A DNA stretch of 64,000 nucleotides from Sphingomonas sanxanigenens DSM 19645 = NX02 (GCF_000512205.2 NZ_CP006644.1:3590520-3654519), one strand, 5' to 3'. Counted from the stretch's first letter, positions 1-9,092 are shown. Numbers and translations: made by a program. Notes: generated from the sequence alone by a model not told the origin.

Positions 1-1
1 C

Positions 2-592
2 GCCAGCCCTTATGCGGTCGATCGCGTCATCGCCGGTTTCGGTTTCCCGATGGGCCCCTTCGCGCTGGGCGATCTCGCCGGCATCGACGTCCAGCGCGCC
101 GCACGCATCGCCCGCGCCGATCGGCTGTCCCCGCGCGAACGTCGCGCCGACTTCGTCGACCAGCTGTTCGCCGCCGGCCGCCTCGGCCGCCGCGCGGGCA
201 AGGGCTGGTATGCCTATGGCGAGGATGGCAGGCCAGCGCCCGATCCCGAGATCGAGAGCCTCGTCTCCGCGCATGGCGCCCGCCACGGCGTCGCCCGGCG
301 CGCGATCGGCGAGGACGAAATCCGCGACCGGCTGATCCTCGCGATGGTCAACGAAGGCGCGAAGCTGATCGACGAGGGCATCGTGGCCGGGCCGGATGCG
401 ATCGACATCGCGCTGGTCCACGGCATCGGCTTCCCGGCTCATCTCGGCGGCCCCATGTGGTGGGCGGACCGGCAGGGCCTGACCGGCGTCGCCACCACAG
501 TCACCCGCTTCGCCGCCGAGCAGGGCGATGAATATTGGCAGCCCGCGGCCGGGTTGCTCGACCGCGCGGCAACGAACCGCACCTTCTACTGA
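2..592 (+). CDS. 3-hydroxyacyl-CoA dehydrogenase, C-terminal part (partial)
   Basis: The frame is open from the window edge, so only the last 196 residues are present. They match the C-terminal half of FadB/FadJ-type 3-hydroxyacyl-CoA dehydrogenases, which oxidise 3-hydroxyacyl-CoA in beta-oxidation. Visible family features are the stretch GPFALGDLAGIDV, the segment GRLGRRAGKGWYAY, then a second helical repeat (VNEGAKLIDEGIVAGPDAID) ending in GGPMWWAD. The NAD-binding and any enoyl-CoA hydratase domain lie outside the window, so a stand-alone enzyme and a multifunctional FadB cannot be told apart. It is followed after 16 nt by the AhpD-like gene, probably in the same operon. Confidence 0.88.
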   Translation, partial: ASPYAVDRVIAGFGFPMGPFALGDLAGIDVQRAARIARADRLSPRERRADFVDQLFAAGRLGRRAGKGWYAYGEDGRPAPDPEIESLVSAHGARHGVARRAIGEDEIRDRLILAMVNEGAKLIDEGIVAGPDAIDIALVHGIGFPAHLGGPMWWADRQGLTGVATTVTRFAAEQGDEYWQPAAGLLDRAATNRTFY

Positions 593-608
593 CGAGAGGA
601 GAGACCCC

Positions 609-1163
609 ATGCGTATCGACGTACCGTCGGCTCAGGCGCACGATCCCTATGGCTACGCCACCGCGCATCTCGCGCCCGAGATCATGACGGCGGGCGGCGC
701 GTTCAGCCACGCCGTCTATCGCCACTCCAAATTGTCGCTGCGCGAGTTCGAGGGCGCCCGCGCGCGCACCGCCGAACTCAATGGCTGCGTGATCTGCCAG
801 CAATTCCGCGCCGCACGCGATCTGGGCGGCATGTTCTCCGGAACCGGCACCCGCGGCACCGTCGTCGACAACGGCCCCGCGCCCGACGAAGCCTATTATG
901 CCGCCGTGCTCGACTGGCGCACATCGCCCCTGTTCAGCGACCGCGAGCGCCTCGCCATCGAGTTCGCCGAACGCTTCGGCACCGAGCCCAAATCGCTCGC
1001 CGAGGACGAGGACTTCTGGGCCAAGGCGCGCGCCGCCTTCTCCGACGCGGAGATTGCGGATCTCGCCAATTCGGTGGCGTGCTGGGTCGGGCTCGGCCGG
1101 GTGGCGCATGTGCTGGGGTTCGACGAGGTGTGCCTGCCGTTTACGGCCGAAGCGGCGGAATAA
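609..1163 (+). CDS. Carboxymuconolactone decarboxylase / AhpD-like protein
   Basis: A 184-residue all-helical protein of the CMD/AhpD family. Residues 60-63 form a CxxC motif (C-V-I-C) just after the conserved ELNG, the redox site used by AhpD-like peroxidase partners and related dehalogenating or detoxifying enzymes. The ATG is preceded by a GAGAGGAGAG ribosome site, and the gene starts 16 nt after the acyl-CoA dehydrogenase stop, so co-transcription is likely. The CxxC favours a thiol-redox role over true gamma-carboxymuconolactone decarboxylation, for which no other pathway gene is nearby. The substrate is unknown. Confidence 0.8.
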   Translation: MRIDVPSAQAHDPYGYATAHLAPEIMTAGGAFSHAVYRHSKLSLREFEGARARTAELNGCVICQQFRAARDLGGMFSGTGTRGTVVDNGPAPDEAYYAAVLDWRTSPLFSDRERLAIEFAERFGTEPKSLAEDEDFWAKARAAFSDAEIADLANSVACWVGLGRVAHVLGFDEVCLPFTAEAAE

Positions 1164-1183
1164 AGGGCTTCCGCTCCTCCTCC

Positions 1184-1313
1184 CCCGTTCGCCCCGAGCG
1201 CAGTCAAGGGGGCCGTCGAGCGAAGCCAAGACGGCTTTGGGGACACGCTCCGAGCGGGTCTCGGTTCTCGGCTGCGCTCGAACCACCCCTCGACTGCGCT
1301 CGGGGCGAACGGG
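1184..1313. repeat. Extragenic inverted repeat (REP/BIME-like)
   Basis: Two perfectly complementary 22-nt arms, 1184-1205 and 1292-1313, flank an 86-nt centre containing related CGAGCG-type half-sites. The arm reads like the repeated intergenic palindromes common in sphingomonads (core CCGTTCGCCCCGAGCGCAG). It sits between convergent genes, so it may also act as a bidirectional transcription stop. Only one copy was noticed in this window. Confidence 0.6.
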
Positions 1314-1352
1314 AGAGGTTTTGGCCACGTCTCGCTCAGCACGTCGTTGGCC

Positions 1353-2318
1353 TCACAGTTCCGCCACGAACTCCACCATCAGCCGGCTGACATCCGCCGC
1401 CCGTTCGAGCTGGATCAGATGCCCCGCCCTGGGCAGCATCTCCACCCGCCGCACGTCGCTGTAGTGGCACGGGATCGCACCGATCGGATCCTCGCCGTGC
1501 CAGGCTTCCAGGTCGACGTCATTCTCGCTGCCGATGAAGAAAAAGGGCCGCCCGCTCGGCCGGTGGCGCCAGGCCGCGCGCTGTTCCCAGCGCAGGTCCA
1601 TCGCGCGGTACCAGTTGAGCCCGCCGGTGAAGCCCGAGCGGCTATAGTCCGACAGCGCCCACTCGAACTCCCACTCCTCCAGCCAGGGCCAGGGCAAGGG
1701 CGGCGCCTCCGGCAGCGCGTCGATATAGGGCGTGCCGGGCGGATGCTTCCACACGTCGAGATAATGATAGTCGCCCGACAGCGCATAAAGCACCTTCTGC
1801 AGGAACGCGCGCGGCGCCGCGTCGAGCGCGTCATCGGCAGGGCCGACGGGCCGAAAATAATCGATGTGGACGAAATGGCCCTTCGCCCATTCCGCCGCCT
1901 CGGCAAGCGGTGCCTTGTCCGGCGTGTCGGGATAGAAGGGGTTCTCGAGCCCGATCACCGCGCGCACGCGCTCGGGGTGGAGGTAGGCGAGATCGTAGAT
2001 CGCGAACACGCCGAAATCGAGACCCGCGAACACCGCCTGGTCGATCCCGAGATGGTCGAGCAGCCCCACGAGGTCGCCGGTGATGTGCGGCACGTCATAA
2101 AGCCGATGGTCGGCGGGCGCCTCGGTCTGGCCCATGCCGCGCAGGTCGGGCGCGATCACCCGCCAGCCGGCGGCGGCGAGCGCCGCGATCTGGTGCCGCC
2201 AGCTCAGCCAGATGTGCGGAAAGCCATGCGCCAGCACGATCGCCGGCCCCCGCCCCTGCTCCACCCAATGCATCGCGATGCCGTTGATGACGGCGCGGTG
2301 GTGCGTCCATTCGGCCAT
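1353..2318 (-). CDS. Alpha/beta hydrolase, epoxide-hydrolase-like
   Basis: A 321-residue soluble alpha/beta hydrolase with the epoxide hydrolase layout. It has the oxyanion motif HGFP (31-34), an Asp nucleophile D101 in the elbow G-L-D-F-G, a lid tyrosine in NWYRAMD (Y237), an acid in ENDVD (265-269) and the catalytic H300. An Asp rather than Ser nucleophile separates it from esterases. Epoxide hydrolase and haloacid/haloalkane dehalogenase are the two plausible activities, and the NWYR lid motif favours the first. No signal peptide is seen. It starts 4 nt after the stop of the LysR gene and is probably co-transcribed with it. Confidence 0.82.
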   Translation of the reverse strand: MAEWTHHRAVINGIAMHWVEQGRGPAIVLAHGFPHIWLSWRHQIAALAAAGWRVIAPDLRGMGQTEAPADHRLYDVPHITGDLVGLLDHLGIDQAVFAGLDFGVFAIYDLAYLHPERVRAVIGLENPFYPDTPDKAPLAEAAEWAKGHFVHIDYFRPVGPADDALDAAPRAFLQKVLYALSGDYHYLDVWKHPPGTPYIDALPEAPPLPWPWLEEWEFEWALSDYSRSGFTGGLNWYRAMDLRWEQRAAWRHRPSGRPFFFIGSENDVDLEAWHGEDPIGAIPCHYSDVRRVEMLPRAGHLIQLERAADVSRLMVEFVAEL

Positions 2319-2322
2319 AGGA

Positions 2323-3180
2323 TCATGCCTCTCCCTCCATGGCGCGCGCGACGATCTCCGCCGCCGCGTCGCGCAACGCCGCCACCGCCGGTTCGATCGC
2401 GAGATCGCTGCGGTGGACGACCCAAAGATCGGCGCCGGCCGCGCCCGGCGCAGCGTCTGCCATCCGTTCCAGCGCCGGATCGCGATCGCCGATCGCCGAC
2501 CACAGCCAGGCGCTGCCGAGCCCGGCGCGGACCGCCTCATGCATCGCGCGCAGCCCGTCTACCTCCACCTCGGCGCGGCCTTCGACCGCCTGATTGAGCC
2601 GCGCCCAAGGCTGCGGATTGGCGAGCATCATCGCATGCCCCCAGACGATCGCACGCTGCGGATCGCTGCCGCGCCGACGATAGCGCGCCTGCGCGAACCC
2701 GACGACCTTGGCGCCTTCCAGACCGCCCGGTTTGGCCCGCGAAACCGCGAAACCGATGTCGGCAAGGCGCTGGTTGACCGCGGCGATCGCATCGCGCGCG
2801 CCGACCAGTTCCAGCGACACCGCCGGATGACGGCCAAGAAACGCCCCCATCGCCGGCAGCAGCAGCCCGGCGATGCCGGCGGTGCCGGCGATGCGCACCG
2901 GGCCGGTGATCCTGTCACCCTCGGGCGCGAGATCGCGGTCCAGCCGCGCCATCGCCCGCTCCATCGCGGCTGCCGCGCGCAGCACCGCGCGGCCGGCCTC
3001 GGTCGGGCGATAGCCGGTCGTCGTCTGTTCCCACAGCGAACGGCCGGTCGCGCGTTCGAGCCGCGCGAAGCGGCGCCCCACGGTCGTCCGGTCCATGTCG
3101 AGCTTGCGCGCGGCGGTGCTGTAATCGCCCGCGCGCACCGCGCTCTGGAACACGCGAACATCGTCCCACTCGATCGCCAT
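2323..3180 (-). CDS. LysR-family transcriptional regulator
   Basis: A 285-residue LysR-type regulator. The N-terminal winged helix-turn-helix covers about residues 5-62 (FQSAVRAGDYSTAARKLDMDR...RFARLERATG), followed by a substrate-binding effector domain. ATG codons at 3180 and 3189 are both possible; the inner one is used because the conserved WDDVRVFQ begins just after it. The gene is divergent from the Rieske oxygenase gene and upstream of the epoxide-hydrolase-like gene, so it may control both. The effector is unknown. Confidence 0.85.
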   Translation of the reverse strand: MAIEWDDVRVFQSAVRAGDYSTAARKLDMDRTTVGRRFARLERATGRSLWEQTTTGYRPTEAGRAVLRAAAAMERAMARLDRDLAPEGDRITGPVRIAGTAGIAGLLLPAMGAFLGRHPAVSLELVGARDAIAAVNQRLADIGFAVSRAKPGGLEGAKVVGFAQARYRRRGSDPQRAIVWGHAMMLANPQPWARLNQAVEGRAEVEVDGLRAMHEAVRAGLGSAWLWSAIGDRDPALERMADAAPGAAGADLWVVHRSDLAIEPAVAALRDAAAEIVARAMEGEA

Positions 3181-3192
3181 GGCGTGCATCCT

Positions 3193-3209
3193 TGCACAGT
3201 CGGAGTGCA
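3193..3209. promoter_or_regulatory. Candidate LysR-type operator in divergent promoter region
   Basis: Between the LysR gene and the Rieske oxygenase gene lies an interrupted inverted repeat, TGCAC-N7-GTGCA. Its position just upstream of the LysR start and about 90 nt before the oxygenase start suits a LysR recognition site. A TATGAT hexamer at 3233-3238 could be the oxygenase -10 element. This is inferred from position and symmetry only. Confidence 0.35.
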
Positions 3210-3296
3210 GCTTCCAGTCCGCGCTTCCATGATATGATGCCCACAAACGAGGCGCATGACGCCGATACGAACAGCCGACCACGAGGAGAGCGAGAC

Positions 3297-4370
3297 ATGG
3301 CGCAGACCGCCGATTACCGATTGGGGCCCAACACCTTCGCGCGCGGCTGGCACATGATCGCCGATGCCGCGACCCTGGGCAAGGATCCGCTGCCGGTGCG
3401 CTTCTTCGCCACGGACATGGTGCTCTATCGCGGCGAGAGCGGCACGCCGCACCTCGTCGATGCCTATTGCCCGCATATGGGCGCGCATCTCGGCCGCAAC
3501 GAGACGAGCTATATCGTCCGCGACAATGAGCGGATCGAAGGCGAATCGATCCGCTGCCCGTTCCACGGCTGGCGCTTCGGGCCCGACGGCCGCTGCAACC
3601 AGATCCCCTATTCGGATCAGAAGCCGCCTGCCGCGGCGCGCATCCGCACCTGGCCGGTGGTCGAGCGCGCCGGCATCGTCTGGATGTGGCACGACATGGA
3701 AGGCAACGAACCCGACCATGAATTGCCGCCGTTCGAGGCGTGGGACAATCCCAACTGGGTGCGCTGGGCGATCGACGATCTCGGCGAACTGCCGCAGCAT
3801 CCGATCGAGGTGGTCGACAACATGACCGACTTCGCCCACTTCGTGCCGATCCACGGATCGCGCGACATCGAATATTTCTACAACGAGTTCGACGATCATG
3901 TGCAGTGGCAGATGTTCGGCGCCGGCCACCGCACATTGGTGCAGGAGGGTGAAGGCCTGCTCGAACTCGACACCTGGTATACCGGGCCCGCGATCCTGCA
4001 GTCCTCGATGCGCGGCAGCTTCCCCACCCACATGCTGATCGCCCACACGCCGGTGGAGGATGGCAAGATCCACGTCTGGCACGCGCTGATGGTGGACATG
4101 GGCCGCCCCGCCACCGAGGACGACGTGCCGATGGCCCGCGCCTATCAGCAGGCCAGCCGCGAGGCGTTCGCGCAGGATTTCGAGATCTGGGCGAACAAGC
4201 GCGCCTGCTTCTCGCCGCTGATGGTCCGCGGCGACGGCCCCACCGACAAATGCCGGATCTGGTATCGCCAGTTCTACAATCCGATCGACGCGGCGCCCGA
4301 ATTCCAGAAGCGCGTCAACGGCCGCCACACGGTGGTGGACAAGCGCGGCGAGGCGAAGCGGGTGGCGTAA
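3297..4370 (+). CDS. Rieske [2Fe-2S] aromatic/steroid ring oxygenase, KshA-like
   Basis: A 357-residue Rieske non-heme iron oxygenase. The Rieske cluster ligands are C58 and H60 (CPHMGAHLG) and C87 and H90 (CPFHGW). The mononuclear iron ligands are H181 and H186 in NMTDFAHFVPIHG, with D294 in QDFEIW. Spacing and the ending (IWYRQFYNP) resemble KshA, the oxygenase of 3-ketosteroid 9-alpha-hydroxylase, and related one-component-type oxygenases. No reductase or ferredoxin gene is adjacent, so electrons must come from an enzyme encoded elsewhere. The start follows an AGGAGAG ribosome site. The substrate cannot be assigned; the neighbouring acyl-CoA and epoxide-hydrolase-like genes suggest lipid or terpenoid catabolism. 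Confidence 0.85.
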   Translation: MAQTADYRLGPNTFARGWHMIADAATLGKDPLPVRFFATDMVLYRGESGTPHLVDAYCPHMGAHLGRNETSYIVRDNERIEGESIRCPFHGWRFGPDGRCNQIPYSDQKPPAAARIRTWPVVERAGIVWMWHDMEGNEPDHELPPFEAWDNPNWVRWAIDDLGELPQHPIEVVDNMTDFAHFVPIHGSRDIEYFYNEFDDHVQWQMFGAGHRTLVQEGEGLLELDTWYTGPAILQSSMRGSFPTHMLIAHTPVEDGKIHVWHALMVDMGRPATEDDVPMARAYQQASREAFAQDFEIWANKRACFSPLMVRGDGPTDKCRIWYRQFYNPIDAAPEFQKRVNGRHTVVDKRGEAKRVA

Positions 4371-5242
4371 ATCCGGGGTGAACGGATTTCCGCCTCTCTC
4401 GGTTCGTCCCACGCCCGGTCGTGGGACGCCGGGACCGCAATCGCGCATCCGTTCGGTTGCGCGGGTGACCACCCCCGGCGATCGGATGGGCGGGAGCGAA
4501 CGTCCCTTGGTCAGGGCCCGGCGGGACGCTGGCGCCTGAAGAAGCGCAGCGTCAGGCGCTGGCTGAACGTCGAGAGCGGCCCGATCCCGCCATCGCTCCC
4601 GCGCCGCACCCGATAGGGCAGGACGAGGCGTGGGTCGGCCGGAAGAACGGGATGGCACGGCGCGGATCTGGCCGCTGGGGCGCCAGGCGCGCACGCCCTA
4701 CCCCGCCACGCTCGGGCGGAATGGCATGGCTCCGGTGCGCTCATCGTCCCCACCAACAGAACCTCGCTGCCTCTGGGCTGCCTCTGCCGTCGACATGCCC
4801 GCCATTCCCGCAGGAAAAGGCACGTTTTCTGCATATTTCGGCATTCTGTCCATCCGGCCGCGCCTTTATCCTGCCAATGTTGCCCCATAGGAGCCAAATT
4901 GCATGACAGTCGCGTACGGTTGGCAAGCGCAAAGCAAGCGACTTCGCTCAATTATCATCCCGATATGTCTGTCGATGACGACTATGATCTCCGGCTGAGA
5001 TATTTGGTCGGGATATCGCCATGGTTTTTATGCGCCGTGGAGGAGACGCGGCCCCGCGTTCCAGGACGGCATTCGACTGCTTGACGTCGAAGCCGTGACG
5101 GACCGGGACTTCGCGGCTCGAACGAAAGTGGTCGGCCCGCTCCGTTTCATCCGACGTTCCGGACCATCTCAACGACGTTCGCACGATCGAGCATCCCGAC
5201 TGCCAGGCCGACAGCCATGACAAGGCGCAGGAGAACCACCCC
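4371..5242. other. 872-nt stretch without a convincing gene
   Basis: No frame here shows a recognisable family or the expected codon bias. The left part holds a 9-bp inverted repeat (4405-4413 / 4420-4428, 6-nt loop) 35 nt after the Rieske gene stop, possibly its terminator although it has no T run. The part from about 4860 to 5040 is visibly richer in A+T and may carry the promoter of the aldehyde oxidoreductase operon. No mobile element was recognised. Confidence 0.5.
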
Positions 5243-5905
5243 ATGAGTCACGCCGACGACGACGCTCACGGCCACGCGGACGCGCGCTTGGATCAGCCCG
5301 GCGTAAGCCGCCGGGACGCCATGCGAGGCGCCGCCGTGATCGCTCTCGTGCCGCTGGCCCCTGCGGTCGCGCAGAACGGCGATGGGCCGGCCATCGCGGC
5401 CTCGGCCCCTGTCTCCGGCCATCGGCTCCGGCTCAACACCACCGTAAACGCGAAGCCCTTCGAAGGCGATATTGATCCCCGCTCGTCGCTGCTGGACCTG
5501 CTGCGTGAGCGGCTGGCGCTGACAGGCGCGAAGAAGGGGTGTGACCACGGCCAGTGCGGCGCCTGCACCGTGCACCTCGATGGACAGCGGGTCGCTTCGT
5601 GCCTGACGCTAGCGGCCAAGGTGCAGGGCCGGTCGGTGCGCACGATCGAAGGTCTCGCGGATGGAGAGAAACTGCATCCGATGCAGCAGGCCTTCATCGA
5701 TCACGATGCGCTCCAGTGCGGCTATTGCACGCCCGGCCAGATCATGGCCGCTGTCGCCTTGGTGCAAGAAGGCAATGCCGGCTCAAGGGAACGGATACGC
5801 GAATATATGAGCGGCAACATCTGTCGCTGCGGAGCATATGTGGGGATCGTCGCGGCGATCGAGGATGCCGCGCCGAAGATGCGCCAGGGAACGGGAGCAC
5901 GCTGA
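5243..5905 (+). CDS. paoA: Aldehyde oxidoreductase [2Fe-2S] subunit, PaoA/YagT-like
   Basis: A 220-residue iron-sulfur subunit of a xanthine-oxidase-family molybdoenzyme. The N-terminus carries a twin-arginine motif (SRRDAM at 22-27) followed by a hydrophobic stretch ending near AVAQ, as in periplasmic PaoA. The plant-type [2Fe-2S] cluster uses C100, C105, C108 and C120; the second cluster uses C159, C162, C194 and C196 (CGYC and CRC). It is the first gene of a three-gene operon with 1-nt overlaps. The complex would oxidise aldehydes to acids in the periplasm. The symbol is given by subunit order and motifs. Confidence 0.88.
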   Translation: MSHADDDAHGHADARLDQPGVSRRDAMRGAAVIALVPLAPAVAQNGDGPAIAASAPVSGHRLRLNTTVNAKPFEGDIDPRSSLLDLLRERLALTGAKKGCDHGQCGACTVHLDGQRVASCLTLAAKVQGRSVRTIEGLADGEKLHPMQQAFIDHDALQCGYCTPGQIMAAVALVQEGNAGSRERIREYMSGNICRCGAYVGIVAAIEDAAPKMRQGTGAR

Positions 5906-6921
5906 TGCAGCCGTTCACCTATGCCAGTCCCCGCTCCGTCGCCGAAGCGGTCGCGGCGTTCGGCAAGGCCGGGCCCGGCGCGAGCTACATCGCGGGCGGC
6001 ACATCCCTTTACGACATGATGAAGCTCGATATCGCCCGGCCACGCCATCTGATCGATGTCACCGGGATCGAGGGGCTCCGTTCGCTCGAGTCGGATGGCG
6101 CGGTGCTGCGTTTTGGATCTCTCGCGCAGATGAGCGCCGTCGCCGCCGACCCAATGCTGCTGCGCGACTATCCGGTGCTCGCGGAATCTCTGTGGAAAGC
6201 CGCGTCGCAGCAGTTGCGCAACATGGCGACAGTGGGCGGCAATCTTCTCCAGCGCACGCGCTGCATCTACTTCAGGAACGGCACCGGCAATCCGTCGGCG
6301 GTCGGGGTCTATCCCTGCAACAAGCGCGAACCCGGCAGCGGCTGCGCGGCGGTCGGCGGCATCGACCGGGGCCAGGCGGTGCTGGGTCAGAGCGAAGCGT
6401 GCACGGCTGTCAGTCCCGGAGACTGGCCGGTCGCGCTGACGGCGCTCGACGCATCGGTCGAATTGCTTGGCTTGGCCGGAGCGCGCACGCTCCCCATCGC
6501 GGAGCTTTACCGCCTTCCGGGGACCACGCCGCATCTCGAATTCACGCTCCGGCCGGACGAGATCGTCACCGCGATCATCGTACCGAAGACACCTGCCGGG
6601 CGGAGGTCGACCTATCACAAGATCCGCGATCGCGAGAGCTATGCCTTCGCCCTCGCTTCGGCCGCCGTGGCGCTCGAGCTGGATGGCGATCGCGTGCGGC
6701 GTGCCCATATCGCACTGGGCGGCGTCGCGACGCGGCCCTGGCGCGCCGATGCCGCCGAGCAGGTCCTTGCCGGGCAAAGACTGACTCCTGAAATCGCGCT
6801 GGCTGCGGGACATGCCGCATTGAGCGGTGCCCGCCCGGGCCGGCACAACGCCTTCAAAATCGAACTGGGCGCGCGAACCGTCGCCGATGCGCTGATGATC
6901 GCCGCGGAAAGGACCGCCTGA
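5905..6921 (+). CDS. paoB: Aldehyde oxidoreductase FAD subunit with [4Fe-4S] insert, PaoB/YagS-like
   Basis: A 338-residue FAD-binding subunit. The FAD loop is in IAGGTSLYDMM (29-39) and NMATVGGNLLQ (106-116). A cysteine-bearing insertion follows (C120, C138, C147, with C166 further on; RTRCIYFRN and CNKREPGSGC). That insertion is characteristic of PaoB-type subunits, which bind an extra [4Fe-4S] cluster that ordinary xanthine dehydrogenase FAD subunits lack. The ATG overlaps the preceding TGA by one base. It lacks its own signal peptide, as expected if the complex is exported through the twin-arginine signal of PaoA. Confidence 0.88.
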   Translation: MQPFTYASPRSVAEAVAAFGKAGPGASYIAGGTSLYDMMKLDIARPRHLIDVTGIEGLRSLESDGAVLRFGSLAQMSAVAADPMLLRDYPVLAESLWKAASQQLRNMATVGGNLLQRTRCIYFRNGTGNPSAVGVYPCNKREPGSGCAAVGGIDRGQAVLGQSEACTAVSPGDWPVALTALDASVELLGLAGARTLPIAELYRLPGTTPHLEFTLRPDEIVTAIIVPKTPAGRRSTYHKIRDRESYAFALASAAVALELDGDRVRRAHIALGGVATRPWRADAAEQVLAGQRLTPEIALAAGHAALSGARPGRHNAFKIELGARTVADALMIAAERTA

Positions 6922-9092
6922 TGCCAGCCGCTCCGTTTGACGATCGGGCGCGCTTCGACGCGCGCGACAAGGTGACTGGGCGTACCGCCTACAGCGCAGA
7001 TGTTCAGCTTCCCAACATGCTCTACGCCATGGCGGTGCCGGCAACGATCGCGAAGGGTCGGGTCGTCGAGGTCGCCACCGCTGACGCGCTGCGCGTTCCC
7101 GGGGTCGTAAGGGTGCTGACCGCCGCCGATTTCGGCAAGCCGTCGCCGCCGCCGCCAGGCGCGCGCGGCCTGGGAGCCGCGCCGGCGACGCCGACGATCC
7201 TACCCGACATCGCCTATCGCGGCGCGCCGATCGCCCTGGTGGTCGCGGAATCGATCGAAGCTGCTGTCGAAGGCGCTGAGGCGGTCCGCGCGCAATACGC
7301 CGCGGCCGCGGCCTTCTCGTCGACGATCACCAGCCCTGGCCGGGTACACGAACCCGTGGAGCCGACCGAAGCGGGCAGCGCCAGTACCGCCATGAAGCGC
7401 GCGACGACACGCGTCGACGTCGAGTATGACTGCCCGGCGCAGCATCACAACGCGATCGAGCTGCTCTCGACCGTGGCCGTCTGGGCGGGCGGGCGGCTGA
7501 CCATCTACGAGGCTGCACAAGGTGCGCAGGTCGTGAAGGCGAACGTGGCCAAGGCGCTCGCGCTCGATCCCGCCATCATCGATGTGAAGTCGATCTACAT
7601 CGGGGGCGGCTTTGGCCAGAAAGGCACGCCGCAGCGGCAGGCTCCGCTGGTCGCACGTGCGGCCATGCTGCTCGGCCGGCCGGTCAAGCTGGTGATGCCG
7701 CGCGGGCAGGTGTTCCACAACGCGTCGTTCCGGCCGAGCAGCCGGCACCGGATCAGGATCGGAGCCGACCCGGCGGGCAAGATGATCGCGGTGGAATATG
7801 ATGCCGAACACCAGCAGTCCCGCTTCGGCCAGTTTCCGCCCGAATATCATGAATCCCAGCCGCAGATGTACGGCATCGCCGACTATCACGGAACCGCGGC
7901 CAACGTCCGGATCGATACGCAAGGCCCGGGGTATATGCGCGCGCCATTCCCCCACCCCGCCTCCTTCGCGTTCGAAGGGGCCGTGGACGAACTGGCGTAC
8001 AAGCTCGGCAAGGATCCGGTCGCCTTCCGCCTGGAGCATGATGCGACCGTTGATCCCATCAACGGCAATCCCCTGTCGTCGCGCTTCCTCAACGAATGCA
8101 TCACGGAAGGCGCGCGGCGCTTCGGCTGGGACCGGCGTCGCGCGGAACCGGGTTCGATGGTGCTTCCCGACGGAACCCGCGTGGGCTTCGGCATAGGCTG
8201 CGGCGCCTATCCGGCGATCACCTCCGCAAATATCGCCAAGCTCAGAATCGCGGCCGACGGCACCACGCGGTTTGCCGTGTCCGCGCACGAGATGGGCCAG
8301 GGCATCCGCACCGTGATCGCGGCCGCCTTGCTGCGCGAACTCGACATCAATCCGGACAGGCTGGATCTTCAGATCGGCGACACGTCGATCGTTCCGCAGC
8401 ACCTGACCGCCGGATCCTGGGGCACCGCAAGCGTGATGCCGGCCATCGATGCCGCGGCAGCGAAGATGAAGGCCGCATTCGCAGGGTTGATCGCCGGACG
8501 GCAGGTGAGCGGCAATATGCATCGCCAGCTTGCAGCCTTGAAACGGCCGTACATCGAGGTCGAGGTGACGACCCTCGCTCCGGGCCAGGACCCCAAGGTG
8601 CTCGATGGGCTCCGCAACTATGGCTACGCGCTTGCCGGACCCGAATATCCCAGGTTCACCACGTTCAGCTACATCGCCCATTTCGCCGAGGTACACGTCG
8701 AGCCGCGGACCTGCCGGGTACGCGTACCGCGCGTCGTCAGCGTGGTCGACTGCGGTCGGGTGATCTCCCCCCGGACGGCGGAAAGCCAGGTTCGCGGCGG
8801 CGTGATATGGGGGATCGGGTCGGCACTTCGGGAGGAAACCGATGTCGACGCCAGGTTCGGCGGCTGGTTGAACAACGACCTTGCCGATTACGTCGTGCCG
8901 GTGAACGCCGATGTCGGCGAGATCGAGGTCGCATTCATCGATCGGCCGGATCCGCTGATCAACGCCACGGGCGCCAAGGGACTGGGCGAGGTGTCGATGG
9001 TCGGCGCATCAGGCGCGATCGCGAACGCCGTCTTCCACGCCACGGGCAAGCGCATTCGCCGCATGCCCATTCGCATCGAGCATCTCCTGTAA
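6921..9092 (+). CDS. paoC: Aldehyde oxidoreductase molybdenum-binding subunit, PaoC/YagR-like
   Basis: A 723-residue molybdopterin subunit of the xanthine oxidase family. It has GGGFGQKG in the centre, the cofactor-binding GPGYMRAPFPHP region, and the catalytic glutamate in GAKGLGEVSMVG near the C-terminus. The start overlaps the PaoB stop by one base. Together the three genes make a complete catalytic heterotrimer. No PaoD/XdhC-type cofactor-insertion chaperone follows; an MFS gene comes next, so the chaperone must be supplied from elsewhere. The substrate is probably an aromatic or aliphatic aldehyde, by analogy only. Confidence 0.88.
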   Translation: MPAAPFDDRARFDARDKVTGRTAYSADVQLPNMLYAMAVPATIAKGRVVEVATADALRVPGVVRVLTAADFGKPSPPPPGARGLGAAPATPTILPDIAYRGAPIALVVAESIEAAVEGAEAVRAQYAAAAAFSSTITSPGRVHEPVEPTEAGSASTAMKRATTRVDVEYDCPAQHHNAIELLSTVAVWAGGRLTIYEAAQGAQVVKANVAKALALDPAIIDVKSIYIGGGFGQKGTPQRQAPLVARAAMLLGRPVKLVMPRGQVFHNASFRPSSRHRIRIGADPAGKMIAVEYDAEHQQSRFGQFPPEYHESQPQMYGIADYHGTAANVRIDTQGPGYMRAPFPHPASFAFEGAVDELAYKLGKDPVAFRLEHDATVDPINGNPLSSRFLNECITEGARRFGWDRRRAEPGSMVLPDGTRVGFGIGCGAYPAITSANIAKLRIAADGTTRFAVSAHEMGQGIRTVIAAALLRELDINPDRLDLQIGDTSIVPQHLTAGSWGTASVMPAIDAAAAKMKAAFAGLIAGRQVSGNMHRQLAALKRPYIEVEVTTLAPGQDPKVLDGLRNYGYALAGPEYPRFTTFSYIAHFAEVHVEPRTCRVRVPRVVSVVDCGRVISPRTAESQVRGGVIWGIGSALREETDVDARFGGWLNNDLADYVVPVNADVGEIEVAFIDRPDPLINATGAKGLGEVSMVGASGAIANAVFHATGKRIRRMPIRIEHLL

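Noticed and set aside
4511-4951. Leftward open frame of 146 codons in the long gene-free stretch
   Set aside because: Arginine-, proline- and cysteine-rich composition, no ribosome site and no recognisable family; typical of a chance frame in GC-rich DNA.
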